Below, piece after piece: positions 25,889 to 34,259 of a stretch of DNA of 44,664 nucleotides. This DNA comes from Geobacillus proteiniphilus (lineage in GTDB: Bacteria; Bacillota; Bacilli; Bacillales; Anoxybacillaceae): NCBI RefSeq assembly GCF_001908025.1, contig NZ_MQMG01000029.1, forward strand, positions 1 to 44,664, in the 5' to 3' direction. The notes beneath the pieces are model-generated. The model had not been told where the DNA came from and searched no databases. It saw nothing but the letters and a program-made list of their open reading frames with translations. Position 1 is the stretch's first letter; every line of letters begins with the position of its first letter. A program made the position numbers and the translations under genes.

Positions 25889-27177
25889 TGGACTGGTATA
25901 TGCTTTTATTCATGGCATGCGTACTGCTGCTTGCTGCTGTGCCGCATATTGGTCGCTGTAGTTTTATCGGAGCGGAGGCGCTTGGATTAAGCAAGGGGGT
26001 CAATGCTCTGTTACTGCGTTTTGCATCCGGGGAGTTGCTGTTGTTTGGATGCTATGCTTTTATTCATGGCGGAGTGGCGGCGGGGGTGGTGACGGCTATG
26101 GCGGTATGGGCCGCCGTTTTTGTGCTTTGGCGTTCAGCAGCGGCCGTGCGCTATCGTTCCCTAACAGAGGAAGGGGATCGCTGGCCGGACTGCTGTTTTA
26201 CGGCGCGGGCTTTGTTTTTCTTTCGGTTTTTTGTTCGCCTTCTTTCGATCGGCCGGCTGCTTACCGTTGTCGTGTTATGTACCTATTTGTTGCAGCAACT
26301 CTTTCGTATTTCTCCGACTTTTTTATTCATTTGGTTCGTCTATGTGTACGTGTTTACCGTGCTCTCTGGTTGGTTCGGGATGCGGAAAATCGGAACGGTT
26401 CTGCTATACATTGTTTATATAGTGATGGGAATGGTTCCGTTTGCCTATTATCTAACGGGCGGTGTGGCGCGGCAATATGAGATGATTGTACGCACTGTCC
26501 CAGCTTCCCTCGACGTGAACATGGTTTCGTTGTTCGTGTTGTTTTGGGCTGTGCTGGCGGCGGCTGCCGGGCAATGGTTGGCCGACGAGTATGTATGGGA
26601 TATTGCATCGATATTGAAAAAAGAACGCGTTGCGCTGACGTTTTCTATGGCCGCGTTTTGCCTTGCTCCGCTTCCGTTGGCCGTTGCAGCCTTATGCGTC
26701 CCGTATGCGGCGGCCGCTTCGACTGCCGCCATACTGAAACGGTGGCTGCTCCATTCTTCTGTCTTGATTGCCTGGCCGCTTACTATTGCCTTGCTGGCGG
26801 CGTTGTCACTCAGCTTATCCCTTTCCTTGCATTCCGTTGTGCAAATCTTTTGGCACAGGTGGAGCAGGCATCTCTCATGGACATATGTCATCTCTTTTTT
26901 GCTTGTACTAGCCCTCTTTTTTATTGCTCCCCTTCTTCCGATGCGGATGGTCATGTTTTCGACCGCCTTGCTTGCCTCCTCGTGTTTTGGGTTGGCTGCT
27001 TTACGGACAGGAGAGAAACCGATGGGGGTTATAGGCATGATCGGATGGGTATGTTTGTTTGCTATCGCCTGGCGATGGGGAATGCGCCATAATGAGCTGG
27101 AGGCCATAGCATGGAATGGGATTGGCAGTTTCTTGTTTACTCAGATTTATCGATTAATTCAAAAAATAAAGAAGTAA
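25888..27177 (+). CDS. Polytopic membrane protein, diverged solute-symporter-like
   Basis: A 429-residue protein with about 11-13 hydrophobic helices and no known enzyme motif. Order and spacing of some segments resemble sodium:solute symporters: a helix followed by VFTVLSGWFGMRKIGTVLLY is like the TM5-TM6 region, and GQWLADEYVWDIASILKKER with a following Pro-rich helix is like the QRMLAAK region after TM7. The usual sodium-site residues are not evident. It is translationally coupled to the response regulator and probably serves either as transporter or, more likely, as signal-input partner of the sensorless kinase. Family placement is an inference from pattern only. GC is slightly lower than in the neighbours. 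Confidence 0.65.
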   Translation: MDWYMLLFMACVLLLAAVPHIGRCSFIGAEALGLSKGVNALLLRFASGELLLFGCYAFIHGGVAAGVVTAMAVWAAVFVLWRSAAAVRYRSLTEEGDRWPDCCFTARALFFFRFFVRLLSIGRLLTVVVLCTYLLQQLFRISPTFLFIWFVYVYVFTVLSGWFGMRKIGTVLLYIVYIVMGMVPFAYYLTGGVARQYEMIVRTVPASLDVNMVSLFVLFWAVLAAAAGQWLADEYVWDIASILKKERVALTFSMAAFCLAPLPLAVAALCVPYAAAASTAAILKRWLLHSSVLIAWPLTIALLAALSLSLSLSLHSVVQIFWHRWSRHLSWTYVISFLLVLALFFIAPLLPMRMVMFSTALLASSCFGLAALRTGEKPMGVIGMIGWVCLFAIAWRWGMRHNELEAIAWNGIGSFLFTQIYRLIQKIKK

Positions 27178-27219
27178 CAAAAATGAATCAAAAAAATGCA
27201 AAACAGTTTGTTTGCTCCC

Positions 27220-27228
27220 TGTTATAAT
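27220..27228 (+). promoter_or_regulatory. Extended -10 promoter of the acetamidase-permease operon
   Basis: TGTTATAAT, 30 bp before the acetamidase ATG. The -35 region is A-rich and poor, as expected for an activator-dependent promoter. An AATCAAAAAAATG stretch just upstream (27186-27198) weakly resembles the tandem repeats at 24353. Confidence 0.55.
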
Positions 27229-27258
27229 GAGACAAAAACGAAAGGGAGGAAAGCGAAC

Positions 27259-28164
27259 ATGTCATTTGTTCCGTGCGCGATGGCCATTTATGCATTTAGC
27301 AAAAACCACCAACCGGTTCGAACAGTCCAGTCAGGGGAAACGTTTGTCATCGAAACGTACGACTGTTTCCAAAATCAAATTACTTCAAGCGAAACGCCGT
27401 TTGACTCGATCGATTGGAATCATATTAATCCGGCGACTGGACCGATCTATATTGAAGGGGCGGAACCCGGTGACATTTTAGCGGTAAAAATTGAACAGAT
27501 TCGCCTCAAAGGACAGGGGGTCATGGCTGTCGGCCCAGGACTCGGGGTGCTTGGCGACCGGATTCCGCAGTTTGAGGCGAAAATTATTCCAGTGGAAGAA
27601 AACCGGGCCGTATTTGACGAGCATCTTTCTATTCCATTAAATCCAATGATTGGCGTCATCGGGGTAGCGCCGAGCGGTGAGGATGTGTCGTGCGGGACGC
27701 CCGGGCCGCACGGCGGCAATATGGATACAAAGCTCATTACAACAGGGGCAACCGTTTACTTCCCGGTTTTTGTCAAAGGGGCGTTGTTCGCATTAGGCGA
27801 TTTGCATGCGGCGATGGGGGACGGCGAAATCGGCGTGTCTGGCATCGAAATTCCGGGGGAAGTGACGGTCACCGTCCGGGTGATGAAAGGATATTCGCTC
27901 AACCATCCACTGTTGCAAAACGATGATGGCATTGCGACGATCGTCTCGGCCAAAACGTTGGATGAGGCGGTCAAACAGTCGGTTGAGGAAATGGTTGATT
28001 TGCTGTTGCCGCACACTCCGTTGACGCTGAACCATTTGACGATGGTGCTTAGCGCTGCCGGTCAGACACAAATCAGCCAAGTCGTTGACCCGCTCGTCAC
28101 GGCGCGTTTCTTTGTACCGCGATTTGTGCTTGAGGCGTATGGCATCCGCCTGTTTGAGGATTGA
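27259..28164 (+). CDS. Acetamidase/formamidase family protein
   Basis: A 301-residue cytoplasmic amidase of the FmdA/AmdA family, which hydrolyses small amides to acid and ammonia. Recognised from HINPATGPIYIEGAEPGDIL, the GVIGVAPSGE segment, GPHGGNMDTKLI and ALGDLHAAMGDGEI with conserved metal-binding His and Asp residues. ATG 27259 follows AAAGGGAGG by 9 nt. It is followed after 13 nt by an APC permease that may import the amide or an amino-acid amide. The true substrate cannot be told from sequence. Confidence 0.88.
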   Translation: MSFVPCAMAIYAFSKNHQPVRTVQSGETFVIETYDCFQNQITSSETPFDSIDWNHINPATGPIYIEGAEPGDILAVKIEQIRLKGQGVMAVGPGLGVLGDRIPQFEAKIIPVEENRAVFDEHLSIPLNPMIGVIGVAPSGEDVSCGTPGPHGGNMDTKLITTGATVYFPVFVKGALFALGDLHAAMGDGEIGVSGIEIPGEVTVTVRVMKGYSLNHPLLQNDDGIATIVSAKTLDEAVKQSVEEMVDLLLPHTPLTLNHLTMVLSAAGQTQISQVVDPLVTARFFVPRFVLEAYGIRLFED

Positions 28165-28177
28165 GGAGGGAACGGCG

Positions 28178-29542
28178 ATGGCGCAACTTGAAACGAACAC
28201 ATCGGTCGAGTCGCTTGGTTATAAACAGGAATTAAAACGGTCGCTCACATTTGTTGATTTGTTGATTTACGGAATGGTGTTCATGGTGCCGATCGCTCCT
28301 TTCGGCATTTACGGGTATGTAGCGCAAGGGTCAAAAGGGATGGTCGCCTTAGCATACTTAATCGGAATGGTGGGGATGATTTTCACCGCCTTGAGCTACG
28401 CCAGAATGGCCGAGGCGTTTCCAATCGCTGGTTCCGTGTATTCCTACGCCCAGCGGGGAATGAATGAATATGTCGGTTTTATGGCAGGCTGGGTCATTTT
28501 GCTTGATTACATTTTCGTTCCGGCTCTTCTCTATTTGGTCAGCGCTGCTGCCTTAGCCGACATTGTGCCGCAAGTGCCGATTTACGTGTGGCTCATTCTG
28601 TTTATTGCCATGAATACGATCATTAATATTCTCGGAATCGAGATGACGGCCAAAGCGAACAAAGTGATTGTTGTTTTAGAGCTCATCGTCCTTGCAGTGT
28701 TTGTGATCACAGGAATTATTGCTATTATAAAAGGCGTCAATGGAGCGCAGTTTACGTTCAAACCGCTGTACGATCCCGATCATTTCAGCGTGGAGACGGT
28801 GATGGGGGCGGTGTCGGTGGCCGTCTTGAGCTTCCTTGGTTTTGATGCGGTGTCGACGCTGGCTGAGGAAACGAGGGACGGGAAATCATCGATCGGCAAA
28901 GCGATCATTTTCGCTTTGCTCGTTGTCGGTGCGCTTTTCATCATGCAAACATGGGTCGCCGCTCTCATTTGGCCTGATTATACGACGTTTAAAAATGCAG
29001 ACGTGGCGTTTTATCAGATTGCGGAGCTGGCAGGCGGACCATGGCTGAAATGGACAACGATCGTCGCCACCGCGCTTTCGTGGGGGATCGCGAACGCGCT
29101 CGTCGCCCAGGCAGCCATCTCCCGCATTTTGTACAGCATGGGTCGCGACCGTAAACTGCCCAGTGTGCTGGCCAAAGTGCATCCGAAATTTCAAACGCCA
29201 TACGTCAGCACATTGCTTGTCGCTGTGATTTCGCTCATTGTCACGACGGTGTTCGCCTCGCAAATTGATAAGCTCGCTTCGCTTGTCAACTTTGGCGCCC
29301 TGACGGCTTTCCTCTTTTTGCATGTGTCGGTGATGAACTATTTCTTGCGCAAACAAAAGAGTAACGATTATATCAATCATCTCTTGTTTCCGCTCATCGG
29401 TTTTGTTATCATCGGCTATGTATGGATGAATCTGGACCCGCTCAGCAAAAAGCTAGGATTGATTTGGATCGCGATTGGACTCGTTTATTTGATCTTTTTG
29501 CGACTCACTAACAAAGACTCCCGTCTAAGCGGGGAACTGTAG
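28178..29542 (+). CDS. APC-family amino acid permease
   Basis: A 454-residue transporter with 12 predicted helices. The first helix region reads SLTFVDLLIYGMVFMVPIAP and the GSVYSYAQRGMNEYVGFMAGW segment and FLGFDAVSTLAEET motif are typical of the amino acid/polyamine/organocation superfamily. ATG 28178 follows GAGGAGGG. It shares an operon with the acetamidase and lies downstream of the kinase/regulator/membrane-protein operon. Substrate not determinable; amino acid or amide is inferred from the neighbour. Confidence 0.9.
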   Translation: MAQLETNTSVESLGYKQELKRSLTFVDLLIYGMVFMVPIAPFGIYGYVAQGSKGMVALAYLIGMVGMIFTALSYARMAEAFPIAGSVYSYAQRGMNEYVGFMAGWVILLDYIFVPALLYLVSAAALADIVPQVPIYVWLILFIAMNTIINILGIEMTAKANKVIVVLELIVLAVFVITGIIAIIKGVNGAQFTFKPLYDPDHFSVETVMGAVSVAVLSFLGFDAVSTLAEETRDGKSSIGKAIIFALLVVGALFIMQTWVAALIWPDYTTFKNADVAFYQIAELAGGPWLKWTTIVATALSWGIANALVAQAAISRILYSMGRDRKLPSVLAKVHPKFQTPYVSTLLVAVISLIVTTVFASQIDKLASLVNFGALTAFLFLHVSVMNYFLRKQKSNDYINHLLFPLIGFVIIGYVWMNLDPLSKKLGLIWIAIGLVYLIFLRLTNKDSRLSGEL

Positions 29543-29554
29543 TTGCTTGTATGG

Positions 29555-29594
29555 CCTGACGCCGTCATAAAAGGCGTTGGGTCTTTCGTTTTTT
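29555..29594 (+). terminator. Terminator after the permease gene
   Basis: CCTGACGCC (29555-29563) pairs with GGCGTTGGG (29573-29581, with G-U pairs), followed by TCTTTCGTTTTTT. Confidence 0.75.
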
Positions 29595-29602
29595 GCCGAC
29601 GA

Positions 29603-29628
29603 TGAAACATTTTTTCGATCGCGACGTA
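29603..29628 (+). promoter_or_regulatory. Sigma-W-type ECF promoter
   Basis: TGAAAC (29603-29608), a 16-bp spacer and CGTA (29625-29628) match the B. subtilis sigma-W consensus exactly. A T-rich stretch follows the -35, as is usual. It lies 94 bp before a PH-domain gene. Confidence 0.7.
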
Positions 29629-29721
29629 TTACAGAATGAGAGTACGGCGCCTTGTTAAGGCAAAACGCCGTTCATCCGCAATAGGCGGGCGCCGATAAAA
29701 CATGGAAGGAGCCGGAGGAAA

Positions 29722-30342
29722 ATGAGCATGTTTGGAAAAGTCGCCGCCGATGTGCTTGGGCTAAGCGACATCGGCTCGGTTATTCAGCCGAAAGATTACG
29801 ACAAAGTGGATGCCGATGATTATGTGATGCACGAGGATGGGGAAAAAATCTATTTCCTTATTAAATCGAAATCCGATGAATATTGCTTCACAAACCGCGC
29901 GCTCATTCATCTAGACGGCACAAGCGCCACGAGCAAAAAACGGACGCTGCGCCGCTACGATTACTATAAGCATCCGATTTCCGACGTGTCGCTCGAAACA
30001 GCCGGGACGGTCGACTTGGACGCGGAAATCAAATTTAAAATCGGGTCGCACTCCTACTCGATTGATGTGCATAAAAAGCATATTGAGGAATTGAAAGATT
30101 TGTATAAATCGCTGCTGGCGATCGCGGAGATTTGCCATGAAAACGAAACGAAGTTCAACTATGCGGAGCGGAGTTTGGAACTGGCGGCCAAGGTGTTTGC
30201 CAACATGCGCGGCGACGGCGCCAATGTGTCGGCGGATTTTCAGGCCGTGAATGAATACGCTTTTCGCTGGCTGGCGGAAGCGAAAAAGAACTATACGGTG
30301 AAGGATTTCGGGTTTGTGTTTGAAAAATATATCGGGCAGTAA
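29722..30342 (+). CDS. yvbH: Bacterial PH-domain protein (YvbH-like)
   Basis: A 206-residue soluble protein. Residues ~1-125 are a bPH_1 (DUF1696) domain with DEYCFTNRALIHLDGTSATSKKRTLRRYDYYKHPI, and residues ~135-202 match the YvbH extension with DFGFVFEKYIGQ at the end. ATG 29722 (or 29728) is preceded by GGAGGAAA. A sigma-W-type promoter precedes it, suggesting expression under envelope stress; PH-domain proteins of this type are among sigma-W targets in B. subtilis. Role unknown, possibly membrane- or envelope-related. Confidence 0.82.
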   Translation: MSMFGKVAADVLGLSDIGSVIQPKDYDKVDADDYVMHEDGEKIYFLIKSKSDEYCFTNRALIHLDGTSATSKKRTLRRYDYYKHPISDVSLETAGTVDLDAEIKFKIGSHSYSIDVHKKHIEELKDLYKSLLAIAEICHENETKFNYAERSLELAAKVFANMRGDGANVSADFQAVNEYAFRWLAEAKKNYTVKDFGFVFEKYIGQ

Positions 30343-30349
30343 AGGGATC

Positions 30350-30384
30350 GAAAAGGCGTCAAAAGGAAGCGCCTTTTCTTCATC
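30350..30384 (+). terminator. Terminator after the PH-domain gene
   Basis: GAAAAGGCG (30350-30358) pairs with CGCCTTTTC (30370-30378), followed by TTCATC. Confidence 0.7.
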
Positions 30385-30422
30385 TATCTAGGTGGTGGAC
30401 CGACTTCTTTCTACAAAAATAG

Positions 30423-30451
30423 TTGTCAAACACCAAGCCTTGCTTTAATAT
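30423..30451 (+). promoter_or_regulatory. Sigma-A promoter of the cobalamin operon
   Basis: TTGTCA (30423-30428) and TAATAT (30446-30451), spacer 17 bp, about 35 bp before the cobalamin riboswitch. Confidence 0.6.
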
Positions 30452-30484
30452 AAAAATGTCCATATCCGATAACTGAATAGATTC

Positions 30485-30662
30485 GCAGCAAGGTGCCGAA
30501 AAGGCTTAATAGGGAATCCGGTGAGAATCCGGAACTGTCCCCGCAACTGTCAATGCGGACGAAATGAAATCGCCACTGTACGGACAGATGGCTTGCGCTG
30601 TTTTCCGTACGGGAAGGCTTCAGAGTAGGATGAAGCATGAGTCAGTAGACCTGCCTTGCTTG
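30485..30662 (+). ncRNA. Cobalamin riboswitch
   Basis: The conserved blocks are clear: AATAGGGAATCCGGTG, AATCCGGAACTGTCCCCGCA, a GCCACTG segment, GGGAAGGC, AGTAGGATGAAGCATGAGTC and the B12 box AGTAGACCTGCC. It precedes a hairpin terminator and btuF, so adenosylcobalamin should switch off the import and salvage operon. Confidence 0.96.
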
Positions 30663-30741
30663 CCGCAGTTTCCGAATCTTCGGGGGGTGAGACGCGGAAA
30701 CAGTCGTACAGGGCATTGTTGTGCCCATTGGCGGTCTGTTT

Positions 30742-30785
30742 CGCGCTCATTCCCAGATTTAGGCGGAATGGGCGTTTTTATTTTT
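30742..30785 (+). terminator. Riboswitch-controlled terminator before btuF
   Basis: CGCTCATTCC (30743-30752) pairs with GGAATGGGCG (30765-30774, one G-U), followed by TTTTTATTTTT. It ends 25 bp before the btuF start. Confidence 0.85.
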
Positions 30786-30809
30786 ACATAGCGAAAGGGG
30801 GAACGACCG

Positions 30810-31769
30810 ATGAAGCGTTGGAAATGGACGGCGGCGTTGGCTGCTCTATTCCTTCTGGCCGCCGTGCTGGTCGGTTGCAGCAGTGGGACCAATAGCAACG
30901 CCCAACCAACGAAAAAAGAAGAGCCGAAAACGGAACAAGCGGCGTTTCCGGTGACGGTGAAAGACGGGCTTGGCCAAGATGTAACCATCAAGGCAGAGCC
31001 GAAAAAAATCGTCTCACTCATCCCAAGCAATACGGAAATCGCCTATGCGTTGGGGCTTGGCGAGAAAATCGTCGGCGTCAGCGATTTTGACAATTATCCG
31101 GAAGACGTCAAAACGAAAACGAAAATCGGCGGCATGGAGTTTAACGTCGAGAAAATCATTTCGCTCAAGCCGGATCTCGTCTTGGCTCACGCGTCAAGCG
31201 CCCATAACTCGCGCGATGGCCTCAAGCAATTGAAAGACGCCGGCATCACCGTGCTTGTCGTGAATGATGCAAAGTCGTTTGACGATGTGTATGCGTCCAT
31301 CGAATTGATCGGCAAAGCGACAGGGACGACGGACAAAGCGAAGCAAGTGATTAATGATATGAAAGAGAAGCTTGCGCAAATTCAAGAAAAAGCGAAACAA
31401 ATCCCGGCGGATAAGCAGGCGAACGTCTGGATTGAAGTGTCGCCGCCGCCGCAGCTGTATACGGCCGGCAAAGGGACGTTTATGGATGAGATGCTCCAAG
31501 TGATTTCAGCGAAAAACGTCGCCGGCAGCTTGGAAGGCTGGCCGATGGTGACAGAAGAAAAAGCAGTGGCCTATAAGCCGGACGTTATCATCACGACATA
31601 CGGCGGAGCGAAGCAAGTGCTTGCGCGCACCGCTTGGAAAGACGTGCCAGCGGTGAAAAACAAGCGGGTGTATGACGTCAACTCCGATTTAGTGAGCCGA
31701 CCGGGTCCGCGCCTTGCCGAAGGGGTCGAGGAACTTGCCAAAGCCATTTACCCGGATGTGTTCAAGTAA
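30810..31769 (+). CDS. btuF: Corrinoid ABC transporter, substrate-binding lipoprotein
   Basis: A 319-residue lipoprotein with signal peptide and lipobox LVGC (C23 lipidated), then a Thr/Lys-rich linker and a type III periplasmic-binding-protein fold. IVSLIPSNTEIAYALGLGEKIVGVSDF and the long central helix are typical of BtuF-class proteins. ATG 30810 follows GAAAGGGGGAACG. Immediate control by a cobalamin riboswitch and coupling to btuC and btuD-cbiZ support corrinoid rather than siderophore as the ligand. Confidence 0.93.
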   Translation: MKRWKWTAALAALFLLAAVLVGCSSGTNSNAQPTKKEEPKTEQAAFPVTVKDGLGQDVTIKAEPKKIVSLIPSNTEIAYALGLGEKIVGVSDFDNYPEDVKTKTKIGGMEFNVEKIISLKPDLVLAHASSAHNSRDGLKQLKDAGITVLVVNDAKSFDDVYASIELIGKATGTTDKAKQVINDMKEKLAQIQEKAKQIPADKQANVWIEVSPPPQLYTAGKGTFMDEMLQVISAKNVAGSLEGWPMVTEEKAVAYKPDVIITTYGGAKQVLARTAWKDVPAVKNKRVYDVNSDLVSRPGPRLAEGVEELAKAIYPDVFK

Positions 31770-32790
31770 AACGTGGATGTATATATTGGCCGTCATGGCG
31801 GCCATTTTATCGTTGCTCGTAGGGATATCGACAGGATCGCTGTCGATTCCCTTTTCTTCTATTGTTCGCATTCTTGCGTCCGAATGGTTTGGTATGCCGC
31901 TTCCGTCTGACATTCCGGCCGATTGGGCGCCGATTGTCACAGCGATTCGCCTGCCGCGCGTTGTGCTCGCGTTTTTGGTCGGCGCCTCGCTGGCGATGGC
32001 CGGCGCGGCGTTCCAAGGGTTGCTGAAAAATGCGCTCGCCGATCCGTACACGCTCGGCGTCTCATCCGGCGCTGCGGTCGGAGCGGTGCTCGTCATGTTT
32101 CTCGGTTGGCAATGGCCGCTCTTTGGCACGTTTACATTGCCGGTGGTCAGCATTTTGTTTGGCATGGCGACGCTTGCCGCCGTTTTGGCGTTCACCCGCG
32201 CGGTTGAGCGGCAGCTGTCGGTTGAGACGATCATTTTAGCCGGCATTATCTTCGGCGCGTTTTTCAGCGCCTTCATTTCGCTCATGATCGCTTTGACCGG
32301 GGAAGAATTGCGGCAAATCATCTCATGGCTGATGGGGAGCGTGGCGATGCGCGGCTGGAAGTACAGCGGGCTTTTGTTGCCGTTTTTTCTCATCGGCGCG
32401 GCGGTGCTTCTCGCCAACGGCCGCGAGTTGAACGCGTTTGCTTTTGGCGAGGCGGCGGCGCTTCATGTCGGCGTTGATGTTACGCGCCGAAAAGTCATCA
32501 TTTTGACGGCGGCCGCGCTACTCACTGGCGCGGCGGTGTCGGTGTCCGGGACGATCGGTTTTGTTGGGCTCGTTGTTCCGCATATGGTCCGGCTTGTGTG
32601 CGGGCCAAACTATCGGATGCTGCTGCCGCTGTCGCTCTTGTATGGCGGGGCGTTTCTTGTGCTCGCCGATGTGGCGGCGCGGACGATCATTGAACCGCGC
32701 GAACTGCCGATCGGCGTCATCACCTCGCTGATCGGCGCCCCGCTATTTGCCGTCTTGTTTTTCCGAAAAACGAAGCGAAAGATGGGATGA
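31756..32790 (+). CDS. btuC: Corrinoid ABC transporter, permease
   Basis: A 344-residue FecCD/BtuC-family permease with about 10 helices. Typical segments are RLPRVVLAFLVGASLAMAGA, FQGLLKNALADPYTLGVSSGA and GTIGFVGLVVPHMVRL. The start is uncertain: ATG 31756 lies within the btuF end (14-nt overlap), ATG 31777 lies just after it, and neither has a strong ribosome-binding site, so translational coupling to btuF is likely. Its stop overlaps the next ATG (ATGATG). Confidence 0.93.
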   Translation: MCSSKTWMYILAVMAAILSLLVGISTGSLSIPFSSIVRILASEWFGMPLPSDIPADWAPIVTAIRLPRVVLAFLVGASLAMAGAAFQGLLKNALADPYTLGVSSGAAVGAVLVMFLGWQWPLFGTFTLPVVSILFGMATLAAVLAFTRAVERQLSVETIILAGIIFGAFFSAFISLMIALTGEELRQIISWLMGSVAMRGWKYSGLLLPFFLIGAAVLLANGRELNAFAFGEAAALHVGVDVTRRKVIILTAAALLTGAAVSVSGTIGFVGLVVPHMVRLVCGPNYRMLLPLSLLYGGAFLVLADVAARTIIEPRELPIGVITSLIGAPLFAVLFFRKTKRKMG

Positions 32791-34259
32791 TGATGCTTGA
32801 GGTGCGGGCCGTATCGCATCGGTATGGACCAAAGCAAGTGCTTGATCGTGTGACGTTTTCCGTGGAAAAAGGGGAGCTGTTCGGCATCGTCGGGCCGAAC
32901 GGCAGTGGAAAAACGACGCTGCTGAAACTCATTTGCAAAGAGCTTCCGCTTGCCAGCGGTGAGATCAAGATTCATGGCCAGCCGCTTTTGGCGCTGTCTG
33001 CGAAGCAATGGGCGCGGTTTGCCGCCGTCCTGCCGCAGACAGCGGAGACGGCGCCCGGCTACACGGTGAGAGAAACGGTGGCACTCGGCCGTTATGCTCA
33101 TCAGCGCGGCTTGTTTCCGGCGTGGACGAAAGAGGATGAAGCCGCGGTTCAAGAAGCGCTTCGTGCGGTCGGCTTGGCCGACAAAATCAATGAGCCGCTT
33201 GAGCGGCTAAGCGGCGGGGAGCGGCAGCGCGCCTATTTGGCGCGGGCGCTCGCCCAAGAGCCGCGGCTGCTGCTTTTGGATGAACCGACGAACCATATGG
33301 ATATGAGCGGCCAAGTCCGGCTTTTGGACCGGCTCGCGGAAGCTGCCCGCTCCCGCGATTTGACGGTCGTCGCCGTCTTTCACGATATGAACGTCGCTAG
33401 CTTATATTGCGACCGGGTGCTTGTGTTAAAAGAAGGAAAAACAGCGGCGCTTGGAACGCCGACAGATGTGATGACGCCGGCGCTGCTTGAGGAAGTGTTT
33501 GCCGCGCCGATTGTGCGTTTGGCCCATCCGGCGACGGCAAAGCCGATGTTTTCGTTTGTGCCGAAAGGAAAACAAGAAGAATCGCCGGCCGGCGGGCTGC
33601 GTTTGTCCTTTCTTGATGACGCCGCTGTTCTTGCCTCCTGCCAGCCGCTTCGCGTCCTGTCCTCGGCATTGATCGGCGCTGGGTTTCAATGGGCGACCCA
33701 TTTTGTCAATCGCCATGTCGGGTTGGATTACGATTGCCGCGATGCGGAAGGAGACATGCGCCGCTATTTGGAGCAACACGGGTTTTCGCCGGAACGAACG
33801 ATCGGCATGATGACGGCGGTTGACGTCCATGATGCCGTTTGGCTTCAGGAAGAAGGGGAAGCGTTTTCGGTTGCGGTCATGACGACCGCTGGCGTCGGCA
33901 ATGCGGTTGATGCCGCTCGGGCATGGCAGCATAAGCCGCTTGTGGCAAGGCCGGGAACGATCAATATGGTGATTGTCATTGACGGAATGCTGACGGAAGC
34001 GGCGTTTGTCCAGGCGATGATGACGGCGACGGAAGCGAAGGCGAAAGCGCTCGCCGACCGTTCGGTTTGCGACCCGGAAACAGGGACGCTTGCCACCGGC
34101 ACGTCGACCGATTCGCTCGCCGTGGCGGCGACGCAAACCGGGCGGACGTTTGCCTATGCCGGAACGGCGACGGAACTGGGGCGCGCGATCGGTCGGCTCG
34201 TGTATGAAGCGACGATCGAGGCGCTTGACCGCTACAAGCGGCGGAGGGGGCGGCGATGA
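32787..34259 (+). CDS. btuD-cbiZ: Corrinoid ABC transporter ATPase fused to CbiZ amidohydrolase
   Basis: A 490-residue two-domain protein. Residues ~1-255 form an ABC ATPase with Walker A GPNGSGKTT (K42), signature LSGGERQR and Walker B LLLLDEPTNH. Residues ~285-490 are an adenosylcobinamide amidohydrolase (CbiZ) domain with VLSSALIGAGF, THFVNRHVGLDYDC and GTINMVIVIDG. CbiZ cleaves the aminopropanol arm of incoming cobinamides or pseudo-cobamides to cobyric acid so they can be remade. The fusion places remodelling at the inner mouth of the importer. Starts at one of three ATG codons (32787, 32790, 32793); the stop overlaps cbiB. Confidence 0.92.
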   Translation: MMMLEVRAVSHRYGPKQVLDRVTFSVEKGELFGIVGPNGSGKTTLLKLICKELPLASGEIKIHGQPLLALSAKQWARFAAVLPQTAETAPGYTVRETVALGRYAHQRGLFPAWTKEDEAAVQEALRAVGLADKINEPLERLSGGERQRAYLARALAQEPRLLLLDEPTNHMDMSGQVRLLDRLAEAARSRDLTVVAVFHDMNVASLYCDRVLVLKEGKTAALGTPTDVMTPALLEEVFAAPIVRLAHPATAKPMFSFVPKGKQEESPAGGLRLSFLDDAAVLASCQPLRVLSSALIGAGFQWATHFVNRHVGLDYDCRDAEGDMRRYLEQHGFSPERTIGMMTAVDVHDAVWLQEEGEAFSVAVMTTAGVGNAVDAARAWQHKPLVARPGTINMVIVIDGMLTEAAFVQAMMTATEAKAKALADRSVCDPETGTLATGTSTDSLAVAATQTGRTFAYAGTATELGRAIGRLVYEATIEALDRYKRRRGRR

